In this document: piece by piece, positions 36,301-51,300 of the stretch
Layout of the letters: each line of letters starts with the position of its first letter
Numbering within the stretch: the stretch's first letter is position 1
Source of the DNA: Siphonodentalium dalli
Lineage: Eukaryota > Mollusca > Scaphopoda > Gadilida > Siphonodentaliidae
Assembly (NCBI GenBank): GCA_032622095.1
Contig: CP136062.1
Location: 57,612,420-57,676,419, forward strand
Reading direction: 5' to 3'
DNA: 64,000 nucleotides
Notes under the pieces: model-generated
Seen by the model: only the letters and a program-made list of their open reading frames with translations
The model's database searches: none
Told to the model about the DNA's origin: nothing
Program-made: the position numbers and the translations under genes

Positions 36301-39300
36301 AAATAATGAAACAAATTAATAGTTTATATTATATTCGTAACCGGCAACCGCTTCGGAAATGTATCTAGCACAGTAGCACTAATAGTAAATTAATATTCAC
36401 AGTTAAACAATAAACATAATTAACATTTCGATGTCGCACACATAATTCTTTGAAGATGACCGCCCAACGTCGGCAGCAACATCAAAGGCAGAGGACGCCG
36501 CAATTGTGCATACGCAGTTAACAGTTACTTCCAGGCATGACATCGATGAAAAGTACTGCTTACACAACCATACCCACCCCCCCCCCCCCCTCGGGCGATT
36601 AGTCGACGAAAGTAAATAACCGTTGACTACCGCACCTGCCGAAGGTTAGTCGATTAATCGAATAATCGTGGCAAGCCTAAAATTTCTGCTGTTGTTAAGC
36701 AGTCGATTAATTAGAGCATTACTGTAAGTGGCCCTAATGCTTGATTCTGCAGAGAGATGTCAATTTCGCCCAATTCACCAATAAATTCTATTACGTCTTT
36801 AAAATTTTCCCTCACTGCCCATTTCTTTTTGGCGAGAAAATATGAGGTTTTAATGAATATCCTAATAACAATTTCTCTGTCGCACAGATTCTTCCGGGCC
36901 TAATGCAGCATCTACAAGTTGCCTGGATACGGTTCCTCTTTGAAGTATACTTTGTACATGTGTCTTACTTTTGTACTGCTTGCTCATGGATTCTAAATAC
37001 CCTCATTGGGTGCTCTTTAGGGTCGACACCATCACCCCTCCAAGGACAACAGCTGACGTCATTATATTCAGTGCATATTTTGCATGTCCATGACCTTTTC
37101 GCGACCGAAAACAGAAAGGGGTATTGTATTTCCCATTTCGCTTGTCTGTTGTCTTTTCTCCCATCAGGATCATCTTGATCCATGCATGAATTTTCTGAAT
37201 CGGGTGTGTCGTCGTTGGCATTAAGCCTTTGTCGTTTGTTAAACAGGCACATCACTGGGTTCATTGTCACCATCGGCACTAACACTAGACGAAGTTGTGG
37301 CACCACTGGAGGTTGATGAGGTTGTTGTACTACTAGAACTACAATCTGCAGAAACGATCGGAGGGGCTTCAGGGTGACTGGCAGTCCTAAAATAATCCTT
37401 AATGCATTGTGCCTGGCCTTCTAATTTTTTGGCATCATCTGTTCGCTTAGAAGTAAAGGTAGCTGACTTTTTATTGTAGCTACCACCAGTTGTTCCCGGT
37501 GACCCATTTCAAATATATGACTTTCAAAACTTTTAAAAGGGAGACTATCGACTAAATTGATAATAAATAACTACGGAAGGCCAATACGGCAATAGTAAAT
37601 ATTGTCTGAAAATCATTTTATATTTTGTGTGTACACTTGTTATAATCCGGGGATGTCATCATAGCTGCCGCGTATATAGGGGTAAATAATTCCCCCCAAA
37701 TCCCAGCTCAGGAGAATGGTATACCAACTATTCTGTTTGCAAATCCACGTGTCTGCCTACGAGTCCATCATCGGCATCACGTTACCCCCATATATTATGA
37801 CTGCCATCGATTACGCCCATTGGGGAAAAACCCACTTTAAAATGTTTCCGTAAAACTACATTGAATGTCATCTTAGTAGTCAACACAAATACCCTTTCAT
37901 TTAGATCTGAGCACTTCTGTTCAAGTTATAACCTGAACAGACATCGGATAGACAAATTATTGAAAACAACTGATTTCTAACAATTATAATTATAGGCATC
38001 TCTATATTTTTATTCTAATGGTGTTGTTTAAACTTATCAGAGTGAATGGCATTGTAAAAGTCAGGGGTGGGGTAAAGGGAGGCATACCAATAAAGAACTT
38101 TGGTACTGATAAATAATTAAAAACTATTCATTTAATTCTTATGTGTCCTTATTAACCAGTATAGAACACCATATAAACAAACTTGGTTATCTTTTAACCT
38201 GGACAAATTAGGTTATCATTCTAGCACTAGCAATTTTAATGTATCTAAATTTTACCTGCAGCAGATATGTTGATAGGTTTCGTGCCGTCCATAAAAGTCA
38301 TCTGTACTTCAGAGAGATTAGTGAAACTAATCATCTGGTGTTCATCACCTGAGAAAAGAACAAGGCCATTTTAAAAATAATTTGTAAAAATAATAATTCA
38401 ATCTCAACCAAGATACCAGTTTACAGTGCAAAATGGGCCACTTCTTCTCCATATTCGAGCTAACTTTGCAGTCAAACAAAGTAGAAGTTGTCTGAAAAAG
38501 TTAAGTCAGAGTTTGGGGTTGTGGGGGGGGGGGGGGAGATACCCAGGAATGGGAATCTCCCCCCCCCCCCCTCAACAGCAGCTATATGCTTATTTTGTTT
38601 TATATAGTCATCACTCATGAAACAGTGAGAAATTAACTGAGAAAAAGTAGTTTGAGTCAGGGTTTGGGATGGGGTGGGGAAGGTAGCAAGGCCTGGATAT
38701 CTCCCCCCCCCCCCCCCCCCCCCCACCAAGCAGCCAACATGATAAAAAATGATTATATGATTTTATTACTTATTTGTGTGTGATTTTATGTTAACCATTC
38801 AAATTTTATTTACAAGTTTACATCTTACCTGTTTTATTATGGTCAATGTATGTCAAAGACAAAATAGCCCCATTCCGCACAGCGCAGCGATCAATCCGCT
38901 CAAAATTATGGTGAATCAACGACATTGCTACTGTTTGTTGCAGCGAATGCTGTTCTGATTAAAATCATACTCAGATGCTTCAGGTACTGAGTCTGACGAC
39001 ATTGGGTAGGGGTTCCATTACTACAAGTGGGAATTACGCAATTGCCAGCCAATCACAATATCATCAGTAAAGTGATGTAACCAATCAGGCAAAAGTCGCA
39101 TGGAATACACAAGACTAGGGCAAATCCTTCAGCCAGCATGATTCCAGTAAACCCCGCCCATTAACTAAAATAGCATAAGAACTTTTTCTGCCGTATAGCT
39201 AATTTCACACAGTGTTAAGAAATTAAGAGTTTACGACATCCAATTAGACACTAGCTGAAAGGCGTATATAAAGAGTCCAGAATTGACTAATATTACTAGC

Positions 39301-42300
39301 TAACATGTCCAATAGAATTGAATATTTTCAAGAATTTCTGAGTAATCTGAGGTAGATTTCACATTTGGGTTTGGCTTAATAGGCATTGAAATAGAATAAG
39401 AGGCCATGTTTTTCTTTTGCAAAAACGAAAGTCGTTTGTGGGAACGAAACCAAAAGTACATTATGTCGTTCAAAGCTATTTTAAAGAAAATGTGGGCAGT
39501 GACGTCATACTGCAGGTGTTGAATGCGGAAGTTATTTATAGCGACGGTAATGCGACAAATAGCGGGTTTCGTCAGACTCAGTACCTGAAGCGTCTGAGTA
39601 TGATTTTAATCAAAACTGCCGTCAATATCACAAATAGACAAACTTATTTGTTGGACTAAACTGTATGGCATACATACAGCAGATCTGCAGCGTAGTTCTG
39701 TGAGAATAAAGATGTGAATGACAGGCACTATAGACTATGAAGCTTACAAAGATATGTCTCTACAATAACATCTCATAAGATGATTATTAACATGAAGAAC
39801 ACTATTTTCCTATCTGATATTAATATGCAACGATAACAGAAACATTCTCTACTGTTTTGTGAAAGTCCATATGTATTTGAGAATCCATGAATGGGCCTAC
39901 TAGTAGGTACAATAAATTTTCTTCCTATATACCAAAAACAATAGAAATGCGGTGTCAACTTTGATAGGGCATGTGGAAAGTAAATTTGGTTTAGAAATTG
40001 AAGCCGTGGTTACTTGATACGCATATTCGGTCGAGTACCTGTGTTTAGTAGTACACGTATGTGTACAGTAATGCCCTAAATAATCAACTCCTTAACCACA
40101 GCAGAATTATGAGTAATTTTTCAGGATTTAGTTTGAAATATGGCTTGTTGCCATTCATTGGAAAGCTCTCTATTGCCTCATTTTGAGGAGACAGAAATCA
40201 TGTCCATACAGTAAAGGATCACTGGGGAGGTTGAGGGGCAGCAGTCTGACACGGGAGATTAAACATCCAGTGAGTGTCACCAATCACCCGATGAGTGATG
40301 ACTGGTGAATCATACATGTTCAAGTGACTCAAGTCACTTTTTCATGCATTATTCATCATCTTAAAAAAAAAATTAAAAAAATTAACTTGAAATTTTTTAG
40401 TAAATAGATCGATGGATGTCATGAAGCAAGTTGTGCATTGTCCATTGGGTTTGAGCATTTCGCCAGGAAGAATTCCGACAAATGTGCACGAGATTGTTAG
40501 CCGAACAAATTTTTAGCCTTTTCCCACAAATTGCCAAGGAAAAATCAATTGTCAGCAATTCAATACAATTTTTCCCTTAAAAAAGGCCTGCTGCGATGAA
40601 ATTGAGCGATTTGCGTCTGTTTCATCTTAGATGTATTGTAAGTGGAGCAAGGTAGTATGTTCCATTGAATTGTACTAAAGACTAGTGAGGGATGAATTAA
40701 GGATGTGCGAGCCAACTGTGTAATAATTACAGTAATTCCCAAAGTAATTGACCACTTAACCACACCAGAATTATGGGTAATTCTTCAGGATTTAGTCTCA
40801 AATATGACTTGTTGCCATTCATCTGAAAGCTTTTCAAAGAGAGCTTTCCGATGAATGGCAACAAGCCATATTTCCGACTAAATCCTGAAAAATTACCCAT
40901 AATTCTGCTGTGGTTAAGTGGTAAATTACTTTGGGAATTACTGTATTCCATCAGTTCATGAAAAATTTAGATTCTAGATGTTAGATTAGACTATGTTTAT
41001 TATAGTATCATTATTATCAACAAATCGTCACACTAAATACTAGTTGGAAAATAAAAATAGAAATTTCAAACCACAGTAATGTCCTAAATAATCGACTCCT
41101 TAACCACAGCAGAATTATGGGTAATTTTTCGGCATACTAACAAGTCATATTTGAGACTAAATCCTGCAGAATTACCCATAATTATGCTGTGGTTAAGGAG
41201 TCGATTATTTAGGGCATTACTGTACCTATGGTCTAAAAATTCCATTTAATGTTGTATCAGGCATGAAATTTGAACTGTTAAATATGTTGGTCAATTAAAG
41301 TTCAGGGTAGGGGGTGGATCCCCTGCTCGCTCTACGAACTACATTTTGACTTACGTTTCACACACAACGGTGACTGCTTCTTCTCACTGAACTTGTGGAA
41401 TTTATTAACAGCAAAGAGAGAAGTCTCTAGACAACGCCCTGGTTCCAAGTTTATGAAACTTTTCTCTCGCATACCAGAAACGTTGGCACTGGATTCATTT
41501 TCTTTGTTGGCCATGTCACTTATTGTCATATTGATGTATTTGCCATCAGTGTATATATGTCCGCCGATCACTTGAACATTAGTTGTATCTGATATTCCGA
41601 TCACTGATCTCGGAAATAAGGTATCTCCAGGTAACGCACTGACTGACATCTCTGAAGAAAAGATTTTTTGTTTTATTTCTAATTTACATTCTTAAATATT
41701 ATTACAGATGTATCCATGGTTACTTCTAGTTAGAACAAGAGCCGGGCTGTCACTCGGTTCATACCCCCATGTGGGATACCACCTCGACTATAGCTCAAGT
41801 TATCACCCAGACAATCCAGAAACTGCGATTTCGATATCGGAAAAAGAGGCATAATTCATAAATCATGCAAGTTCTCAAAATATGAACTATATTATACCAA
41901 ATTCCATGGAATTCTGATTAATATTGTCAATGTTATGATCTGAAATTTTTCTCGAGAGTATAAAAAAAACAAACTGTTAAAGATTAAATTACATTAATTT
42001 GGGACTATAAATATTGGGAACTTTACAATTTCTGGATATTACCTAATATAGAACAAGGAAGTAATATACTATTAACAGGGAAAGAAAAAATTTGTGCGGA
42101 GTACTTACCAAAAAATGTAACATCAGGCTTTCCTCCGGACCACTGCAGACCAATATCTTGCCCATTCTGTTTTATGACTACATCTGAGTTCGGAACTGGA
42201 GAACCACCCATCACATTGACCCTTAGATTGCTAATGTCCGGGGGACCAAGACCAATGGTTACGTTACACCATGCTCTGCTAATAAGTCCGGGAGAATTTT

Positions 42301-45300
42301 CAGCCTCGACAGTGATGTAGTAAGTAACGCCATCGCTGAGACGATTCGGTACAGCCCCTCTCCATTTAGTTATCAACCCAACGTTAGTCCTATTCAGTAC
42401 ATCATCGAGACCGGGAGAAGTACCGGCCTTAACATAGAATCTCTCAATCAAACTGACGTCCTCTTCGGCATCCCAATAAGCTCCTAGTTCCTCGTCATGA
42501 CCCTGGAAATGTGTCGGTTCGTCCATCGAATGAACAGGGTCAAGACATCTGATGTAATTAATCGTAGCAGGAGAATTGTCGATAACGACAGCGCCCGACT
42601 GACTAATAACTGTCGTTCCAGAAAAACTCACAACCTTCGTATTGAGGTAATAAGATGGGGCTGTAAACGTTGTATTGTCTTTTTTAGTTGATATACTTAG
42701 ATTTAGCCCTGTTATTTGCAATTTGGTCATTTGTGGGACTTCTACAGCAGTATTATTGCAGGAAGACGAACAGGGCTTCACACAACCATCAGTACATGGA
42801 AGACAATATGTTTTGAACAAAGAAAATTCAGATACATTGTCAGTTTCTTCAGTGCTATTGGATACTCCCAACCACACCTCGGCTATCCCGTTCCTAGCCG
42901 TAAAAACATCGCCGTACTTACAAGGATCGTTTTCACTCAATGGAATAATTAAATCATTCAAAGTCGCCTTTGATTTAAATGTACCGAATGGATCGTCAAA
43001 TGACGGAATGTATCCTTTCTCATTCCATGTGTTGCAGATGAGATAACCTGTACTGTGTAAACGTAAGCCTGTAAGAATCGCCACTCTATTGTCACCCATT
43101 CGTAGGTCTAAAGTCCATGAGGTCTTGTTTGATTCTATTTCTGCCGACAAAGCAAAAGTGATTTTCACAGGGCTATTTGTGGGGTCTCTGCTAAGTTTAA
43201 TCCACTTATGTTTCTCACGCTGACCGTCCTTACTCCACAGTAAGGCATACCATTCTTCACTGTGCTTCCAGCCTCGAAACGTCAAGCCAAACCCAGTTGC
43301 TGATTGGTCAACTGTGTCTGACATAATACTTTTAGATGCAGTATTATTAACATCCACTGGCATAGAATCAGTTCCGACCTCTGGTAATCCGTCGATATAG
43401 CTATATTTATGAGAGGTAAAAGCAACTGTTGTGGTAATATGCTCTCCTGCGGCTGGTATTAGTGTCGTTCCATAAGAGCCTTCTTCCAGATTAAGAATTG
43501 ACGATCGTATACCACCCTTTACAACATCAACTTTTCTGTCATCTAATCTAATCCCCAGGTCCAGCCCAGAGCTAGTGTGTGTGATTTCTCCATTATTGAA
43601 GTCTTCGAGAAGCTGATAACTATTTGTCAACAATAAATTTTTCCCTCCATCACATTGAGCACCATCTGGTGCAACAATTAGCTGCACAATCCCATCTAGA
43701 CGATTTGGATTTGGTTGAAACTTTGCTGTCTGCTTCCAGTTATACCCGATCTTTACGGAGCCTTTAGCGACAGTACTGGTGTCAGAACGTACTACAATCC
43801 CTGCTGAATCGCTCGTTGTTCCTGCACCGTTGATGGCTTCTACAGTCAAGATATATTCCTTACTGTCGTCCAGATCCAGATCGTAAAATGTTACCTCTTT
43901 GTCTGTCCCTAAATCTATGCTGTCAATTAGTGTACCATCACCTGGTTGGATGGAAAAATATTAGAGTGAAGACAAGTTGGAATGAATATATTTGGCAGGC
44001 AATTCATTTACATGTATATTATCAAGTTATTATACAATGTTGTGTACAGTATGTGTTTTTCTTGTATTCGTCCAGGTTGTGGTGAAAAGTCATATTGGAC
44101 AACACACGCAGTGTTGAGTCCAATATGACTTTTCACCACAACCTGGACAAGTACAAGATAAACTCATACTGTACACAACATTGTATAATGACATTGTTAT
44201 TATCCATCTGTATGTTTATCAAAATTTTGGGAATAAAACTGTTGTGGTTATTTTTGGTATTTGTCGGCACTTAATTATCTATAAAAGTCTGTAGTTGATC
44301 ATCAGAAACTCGGAAATGAAAAAAAAACTCAATGCTAAATCCACCAGTGTTGCGCGCATCAAAATTTCACCGATACATTTTGCAATAGTTAATCGTGACG
44401 TCACAGAGTCCCGATAAAAAAGCGATATTGCACACTTGGGAGTCCAATATGACATTCGAGAGAACAATATGACTTTTTCCCGGACTATCACGTGGGGGCT
44501 TTTGCCCAATCGGAAATGGTGTTAGTTAAGGGATGGATAATAATCTATTTTACAGTCTGAAGGGCATGCACAAAATTTCAGTTCATTCTTCAGAACAAAT
44601 TTTTAATCTGCAACCCCGGCCTGGCCGTCAATACCACACGGCCACCGAAGCGACCCCCAATAAAGCTCAAATGGCCGCTGTATTCTGATGATGCACTTAG
44701 GACACTATATGCATATGCTTAAAATATGTGTGTTAGATATACAGTAATGCCCTAAGTAATCGACTCCTTAACCACAGCAGAATTATGGGTAACTTTTCAG
44801 GATTTAGTCAGAAATATGGCTTGTTGCCATTCTTCGGAAAGCTCTCCCCGAGTCGATTAATTAGAGCATTACTGTACTTAGTAATAAGGTTAATCTTCAT
44901 CTTACTGTAATCTTATTGTATGGTAGATATTTGGCACAGCTGCATGTTATATGTACTTGTCTCCGATTGAGACATGTGGGCATTGCCCTGTGTATATGCT
45001 TGGGACTATATAACACGCAAGGCACCAATTTTTAAAAGCTGCATGTGTTTTTGAGACCACGCACATTTTTTTGATTGGGTGGAATTCGAACCCCACCCCG
45101 CGCCTTGCGACTCAAAGTTCGACATCAATAACACATCAATAACATGCAGCTGTGCCAAAAATCAATCATATACAGTAACGCTCTAAATAATCGACTCCTT
45201 AACCACAGAGGATTATGGGTAACTTTTCAGGATTTAGTCGGAAATATGGCTTATTGCCATTCATCGGAAAGCTCTCCCCGAGTCGATTAATTACTGTACT

Positions 45301-48300
45301 TAGTAATAAGGTTAATCTACCTCTTAATGCTGAACAACTTGAATGCTCTGACAAAGTGACTGTCGTCTGTTTAATTCCAGATATATCATCAGCGACGTTA
45401 TCCACGGCTACTCTTATAGTGTCAGCACGAAGTACGAATACCATATTTGGATAGCTTCTGCCATCACCTGCTATCCTAAATTCCCCGATTGTGGGCGGAG
45501 TCGTGTCGACAGTTATACCAGCACCTGACGATGCGATACACATTCCACTGTCGTCATGTGCGACCACTGTAACAAAGTATGTCTGGCCATGGACCAGTTG
45601 TAACTCATCTATCTCTGCAAATGTTTCAAGTCCATGACCTGTCAGGTTATAAACGTCCAATAAGTGTCCAATCTTATTCAGTAGAAACTCACACTCGTAT
45701 GTAGAATTTAAACTGATGTCATATTGCGTGCTGATTCCAACAGAGTATTTCCGCATCCCGATGTCTGAGAGGAATCCAGACCAAGAGACGATTATCTTAT
45801 CGGTTTGAGATTGAAACTGTTCATGCTCGATGATTCCTTGTTGCATTGCGAGGTTATAACCGACACGCACTCCATCGGAACAGTCTTCCTGATAGCTACC
45901 AGCTTCGCTGTACGCTCGCACTGTTATGTAGTAAGTTATCAGCTTTGCCGTTAGATTCAGATGAGTGAATGTGTAAGCTTTATTCATGCCGACATCCATA
46001 AAGTAATGAATATTTGTTCTTGTTTTAGCCAGTCTTCTATCTGTTCCGATCGCCACTGAGTATTTCAAAATCTTTTGCGTTGGATCGTTAGTGTCTAATT
46101 CACCAAAATCATCCCAATTTGCACTGAGTTTGTCAGTCGCGTGTTGATAATCATCATCATCAGATAAACCATCCCGAACTTCAGAAGGTGAAGGTCGTTG
46201 GATCTGAACAGTTATTCCGTCGCTCCTAGTTATTTTAGTCCGGCCACATGCATCCTTAATACGGATTATGTTAATATAAGTATGTCCATTCTCCAATCGG
46301 ATCTCATCATTATAGAAATGGCCAGAGGTAGAGATTCGTACATATGATTGTATGATATCGCCCGCGATATTTTCGACAGCCCATTCCACATCTGTGATTA
46401 CAGATGGATCTGTGTACTTATAGTGACCTTCCAAACCAATGAGATTAGTGATATAATCTGAGTCTTCGTAATCCGGACCATCGGTAACATAGAGCTCAGG
46501 AAACTGGCTCACAACAAATCCTTTGGATGAAGCCATCGAGATTAGCGCAACGTCTGTCGTTGCTTTTACAGTCGTATACAGAACTGTGCTCAGTGGAAGT
46601 CTCAAGCGACCAAGGAAGACTGTGTCCTGCACATCAAAACTGCGGAATGAAATGACATCTGTCGATCCTTCAGCTGTGCCAACACCAACTTCATAGCTAG
46701 AGAAAAGAAAACAACAGATAGGAGGGTATTATGCTATTTATAGTGTCAACAAGATGTTGTACCACAACTGCTGGAAGATGACCCCACTGTGCTAAATTAA
46801 CCCTTTCAGTGCCAAGTCCGATTTGGAATTGAAAGGGTTAAAACAAGGGCATGACAGAATCCAGATTGTAAATGAAACTGGACAATATTAACAACAAGTG
46901 TAATGCCAAGCATACATGTACGTGGCATATGCCCCCGACGCTCAGTTTAGAGAGTGGGCAATGGATGGAAAATCTTTTTTATTTTCTAAATTGAAGAAGT
47001 GGGTATCCTTTCCCCTTAAACTGGGCTATCAATACACCAAGGCACAACCAAATCCAATGATACATGCCCAAGGTACAAGCTGAAATGTTCATACAGAGAC
47101 AAAATTAAGAAATTCCCATTACTCTGGCAAAAAATAATAGACGAAACCCATAATATGTGGATATCTATTCCCTCAACATGTGCTATCACCATGCCAAGGA
47201 CAACGAAATCCAATAATAAAGACATCCACAGCATAATGTTTGTTATGAACGCATTCTACACTAAGTCCAGCAAATGGCCATAATGTGGACAAAACCTGCA
47301 CTATATGGAGATCCTTTCCACAATGCTGGTCTACTGGCATACCAAAAGACATCCAAATTGGACTATCAATACTTAAGCTGTGTTGTGAAATGATTGTTAT
47401 GGACAGCTCATTGATATGTTTTACACAATGGGCCATAACTTGGGGAAAAAAGGTGCTGACAAAACCTGCACTATATGGAGATCCTTTCCACAATGGTGGT
47501 CTACTGGCATCCCAAAGGACAGCCAAATTGTACTATCGATACTTGAGCAGTGTTCTAAAATGTATTTTATGGGTGGACGGATGAATGAAGGTCTCCATTA
47601 TATATCCCCAAATCTTCCTTAGGATTTATTCGGAAATATGGCTTGTTGCCATTCATCGGAAAGCTCTCCCCGAGAGCTTTCCGATGAATGGCAACAAGCC
47701 ATTTTCCGACTAAATCCTGAAAAGTTACCCATACTTCTGCTGTGGTTATGGAGTCGATTAATTAGGGCATTACTGTATGAACCCAGTTGTGCTGATCTAC
47801 AGATAATTCTTATTTCTTATTATGTTAAATTATTTTTGTTGCAGATTTTTATAATTAAAATATATATATGAGTACCATATTTAGCAAAGACAATAATTAT
47901 GGACAATATACCCCATTAGAAAATTTGTAATAAAAAATTATATGGACACAGAATTGCTCATGAAGACATGCATGGAAACTTCATCTGCAAACTTCGATCT
48001 AACCTCATCCTCTGAAAGAGCAACTTTCGTCAAGCTGTATTATATGGGGTTCTGCTTTCTACTAAATATACTTGAATTTGTATATATGACCAATGACTTG
48101 CGAAGTGGTTGTTTATTCTCATCAAAATATAAATTTATCATGTTTTCCTCGTCATTGTTCACAATATCGCTTCAAAATTTCCTAAGTTCGCACTACAGTT
48201 TTTTTCTAAACAAAATCTTCAGTAGGGTTTTCGGTAAAAAAAAGTATTGTTTTGATCTGATGGCATTGTTTAACAACAACAACGATGTCTGGTTTCCATT

Positions 48301-51300
48301 GCTTTCGAAATAAGTCGAAATGGTAACAATAACTCATGAAGAAGAAGATTTAAGATTTGCACAGTTAGAAGCAGGACAATTTATTGAAACAAATTTGACC
48401 ATGCAGCAACAAAAAAATATAGAGCCAATAAAATTCACACTGGAAATTCTAAAATCTTTCTACGATTAAAAGGACATATGTTAAATATGGGATCTGGGAC
48501 AGCATGGAGAAAGTTCGATAAAATATAACAAATAATACATGGCTTGTCATTGACTATTCCAAAATAGTTGTCCTCGGTGGAGAAATAGTCCGCTTGCCTC
48601 CGACTCAGGTATTATTCCTCCCCTCGGACCACTAATTTGTCATAGTCACCTCCAAGCTGTGCAATATTTATATAACATGCTTAGTTTTTTTGGAAAAGAG
48701 TTATCCCTTTATGAACAAACTATTTTGTTTATCTGGCCCAGCAAGAGCCACAACTTTGGTTAACGTGCACTGACAAAACCCACGATATGTGGACATCATT
48801 CACTCATGCGGTCTAGCACCATATACAGTAATGCCATAAATAGCGACTCCTTAACCACAGCATAATTATGGGCAATTTTTCAGGATTTAGTTGGAAATAT
48901 GGCTTGTTGCCATGAAAGCTCTCAGTGAGAACTTTCCAATGAATTTCAACAAGCCATATTTCCGACTAAATCCTGAAAAATTACCCATCATTCTGTGGTT
49001 AAGGAGTCGATTATTTAGGGCATTATTGTAACAAAAGACATTATAATCCATCAAGCAGTTTATTAGGACAGTTTCTAAAGTCCAACAAACACGGTTTTAA
49101 AATGTCAGATTCAATAGGTCACAATACTAAAGGAAACTTTAAGGAATTTACTATCATTTCACCAGTATAAAGTATCAAACAGACTTCACATGAACATGTT
49201 AATCAATTGTTATCGTAAAATATGTAATTACTGGAACTATGTCGGTCAGACTCGTTCCATGAAATATATGATGATGATGAATACACTGACTTTAGTATGA
49301 AACATGAGTGGTAAATACAGTAATGCCCTAATTAATTGACTCCTTAACCACAGCAGAATTATGGGTAATTTTTCAGGATTTAGTCGGAAATATGGCTTGT
49401 TGCCATTCACCGGAAAGCTTTCAGTGAGAGCTTTCCGATGAATGGCAACAAGCCATATTTCCGACTTGATTTCAAGGAGTGTTTAAGGAGTCGATTACTT
49501 AGGGCATTACAGTAGAGCCGCACTGTTGTTTTGGGTTACGACTGCATGAGAGCCGAAGGCTGAAAGGGTATCCTTTCTCAATCTGCTCGAGTGCGTTAAT
49601 CTCACAAAAACCAACATGAGTGCGGCTCTATATTTATTACATACCCCAAGCACAAGCACAAGTGATATTATTCTCAGCTTTTCTATCGACATTCGTTGTT
49701 TTTGCAATGATTTTGTATCACAAACTTCATAAATTCATGTTACTTAGAAACGTAAATTACGTCATGCGTCTCCAATGGCGAGGAATGAGGATACTTAACC
49801 CTTTGGCGAGTAGAACGACATATATGTTGTCTATCGGTTGAGGAGTAGAACGACATATATGTTGTCTATCGGTTGAGGAGTAGAACGACATATATGTCGT
49901 TTCTGGAAGTGTTATTTTATGTAGACATAATTTCAATAACACATATGATTTATAAATGATTTGTATAGGAGTTATTTTTATTAATATAATGTTCCAAATT
50001 TATAAGTGCAATCGATTATGATAACACTCCTTAACAGAAAATACACATAAATAAAAACGAACTATTGGACACTTTTGACACAAACTTGTTAATAATTATT
50101 GCTATGATGTTGACGTTAAATTTACTCATGACGTCATGCATATGACGTTACAAATACTCTCCAAAGGGTTAACAAAGCCAGAGCAAAAATCTACCAACCG
50201 TGCAGAAGATTTTGGCGGAAAACCACACTTTTCGTAAATGAGGTCAAATGCACTCCTGGACAAATTGAGGAGGGAATTCTTTTCTTTTCACTCCTGTATA
50301 ATTTAGAATGCATGGTTAAATTGTGAATATAGCAAGGCTGACAAGTTGTACAATATCCAAATGATAGGTATTTTTCTGGAGTTCACCCTCAATTTCTTGC
50401 CCGAATTGAGAGAGTATGGGTGATAAAGACTCACGTTGTTACGGGCGATTCCGGGTCAATGAATCCAGTAATATTGACCTCCAGGTATGTATCTGGAATC
50501 TGACATGTCACCTGAATAAGAGGGCTGTCACCAACATCGATACGGGTCACCACTCTGACATCACCCGTGCCAGGAGGCGACTTATCCACAGTAACTGCAA
50601 GGGTGGTGGAGACTACACGGCCGAGGATGTTCTTTAATTTTAAGCTGATGTAGATCTGATTCAGTTGAGTTTTGTTTGACAGAATTTCTCTGAAGTCATT
50701 TTCCCAGTGTGGCTTCCCAACTGGAAGATTAAGAGTCATAACTAGGCAAGGGTTATATAGTTCTTGAATGAATATGATTTCTGGAGACCAGATTAACTAT
50801 TCTTACTTTGTGCTGTGGCACATTGTCCACACGGATAAAGCATTTTTTTGGAGAATTGTATCAAATCGAGATTTGATATCCAAGTCAAATCGAAAAAGCG
50901 AATCGGAATAATAATGCCGAATTGCAAGACCCTAAGCTGAATTAGTCAATTAAAAATTTATACCTGGGTTCTCAGGAAATTTCATACGGAAAATTGAATG
51001 AGGGAGGGAGAGATTTTATTTATAGTTTTTCCAAAAATTCTAGGAATACATATAAAAATAATATGAAATAAAATCGAATAATTGTTCACACAATGCATAG
51101 AACGTCATCTTCCAATAACTTTTAATTAACCATTACATCTTCAAAAGAATCCAATCTAAATTTATAATTGTATAGATGGAAGATTGAGATTGAATTTTCG
51201 GATGAATTTTGTAATAAAAATGTTTTATAAGGCTCTAGATCTCTTCAGGTTATGAGGGCAGTACCTGAAAACACGGAATTTAGCCTTAAAATTTGCATAT

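Larger units (their letters stand above)
34440..37510 (-). pseudogene. Decayed hAT-type transposase (DUF4371 / KIAA1586- or ZNF862-like), split by nested elements
   Basis: On the minus strand, between exons 9 and 10, broken reading frames show in order: a Ser/Thr-rich start; a TTF-type zinc-finger-like stretch with YPFL and WTCKICTEY (37000-37200); KTSYFLAKKKWAVRENF (36780-36850); LLADETTDIASRPELSIY (35370-35430), a DUF4371 hallmark; SGLDGTNAMTGEISRLQ and CRDHRLELVFVHL (35060-35200); DATKRLITRFIPLLNLLDT (34815-34875). The motifs match the transposase-derived KIAA1586/ZNF862 group as I know it. Frameshifts, stops and the insertion of the element at 35517-36724 show it is dead. It sits in an intron on the same strand as the host gene. 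Confidence 0.75.

Noticed and set aside
36965-37306. 113-codon minus-strand ORF with CKICTEY as an intact zinc-finger gene
   Set aside because: It joins downstream frames of a DUF4371-type transposase only through frameshifts and a nested insertion; annotated as part of a pseudogene.
38426-38729. Gly- and Pro-rich ORFs
   Set aside because: Produced by poly-G/poly-C runs.
41735-41830. CCGGGCTGTCACTCGGTTCA stretch as a tRNA or tRNA-derived SINE head
   Set aside because: I could not fold a cloverleaf or find convincing A and B boxes with correct spacing.
47942-48313. 123-codon plus-strand ORF
   Set aside because: Low-complexity Phe/Leu/Ser composition, no recognisable domain, surrounded by repeats inside an intron on the opposite strand.
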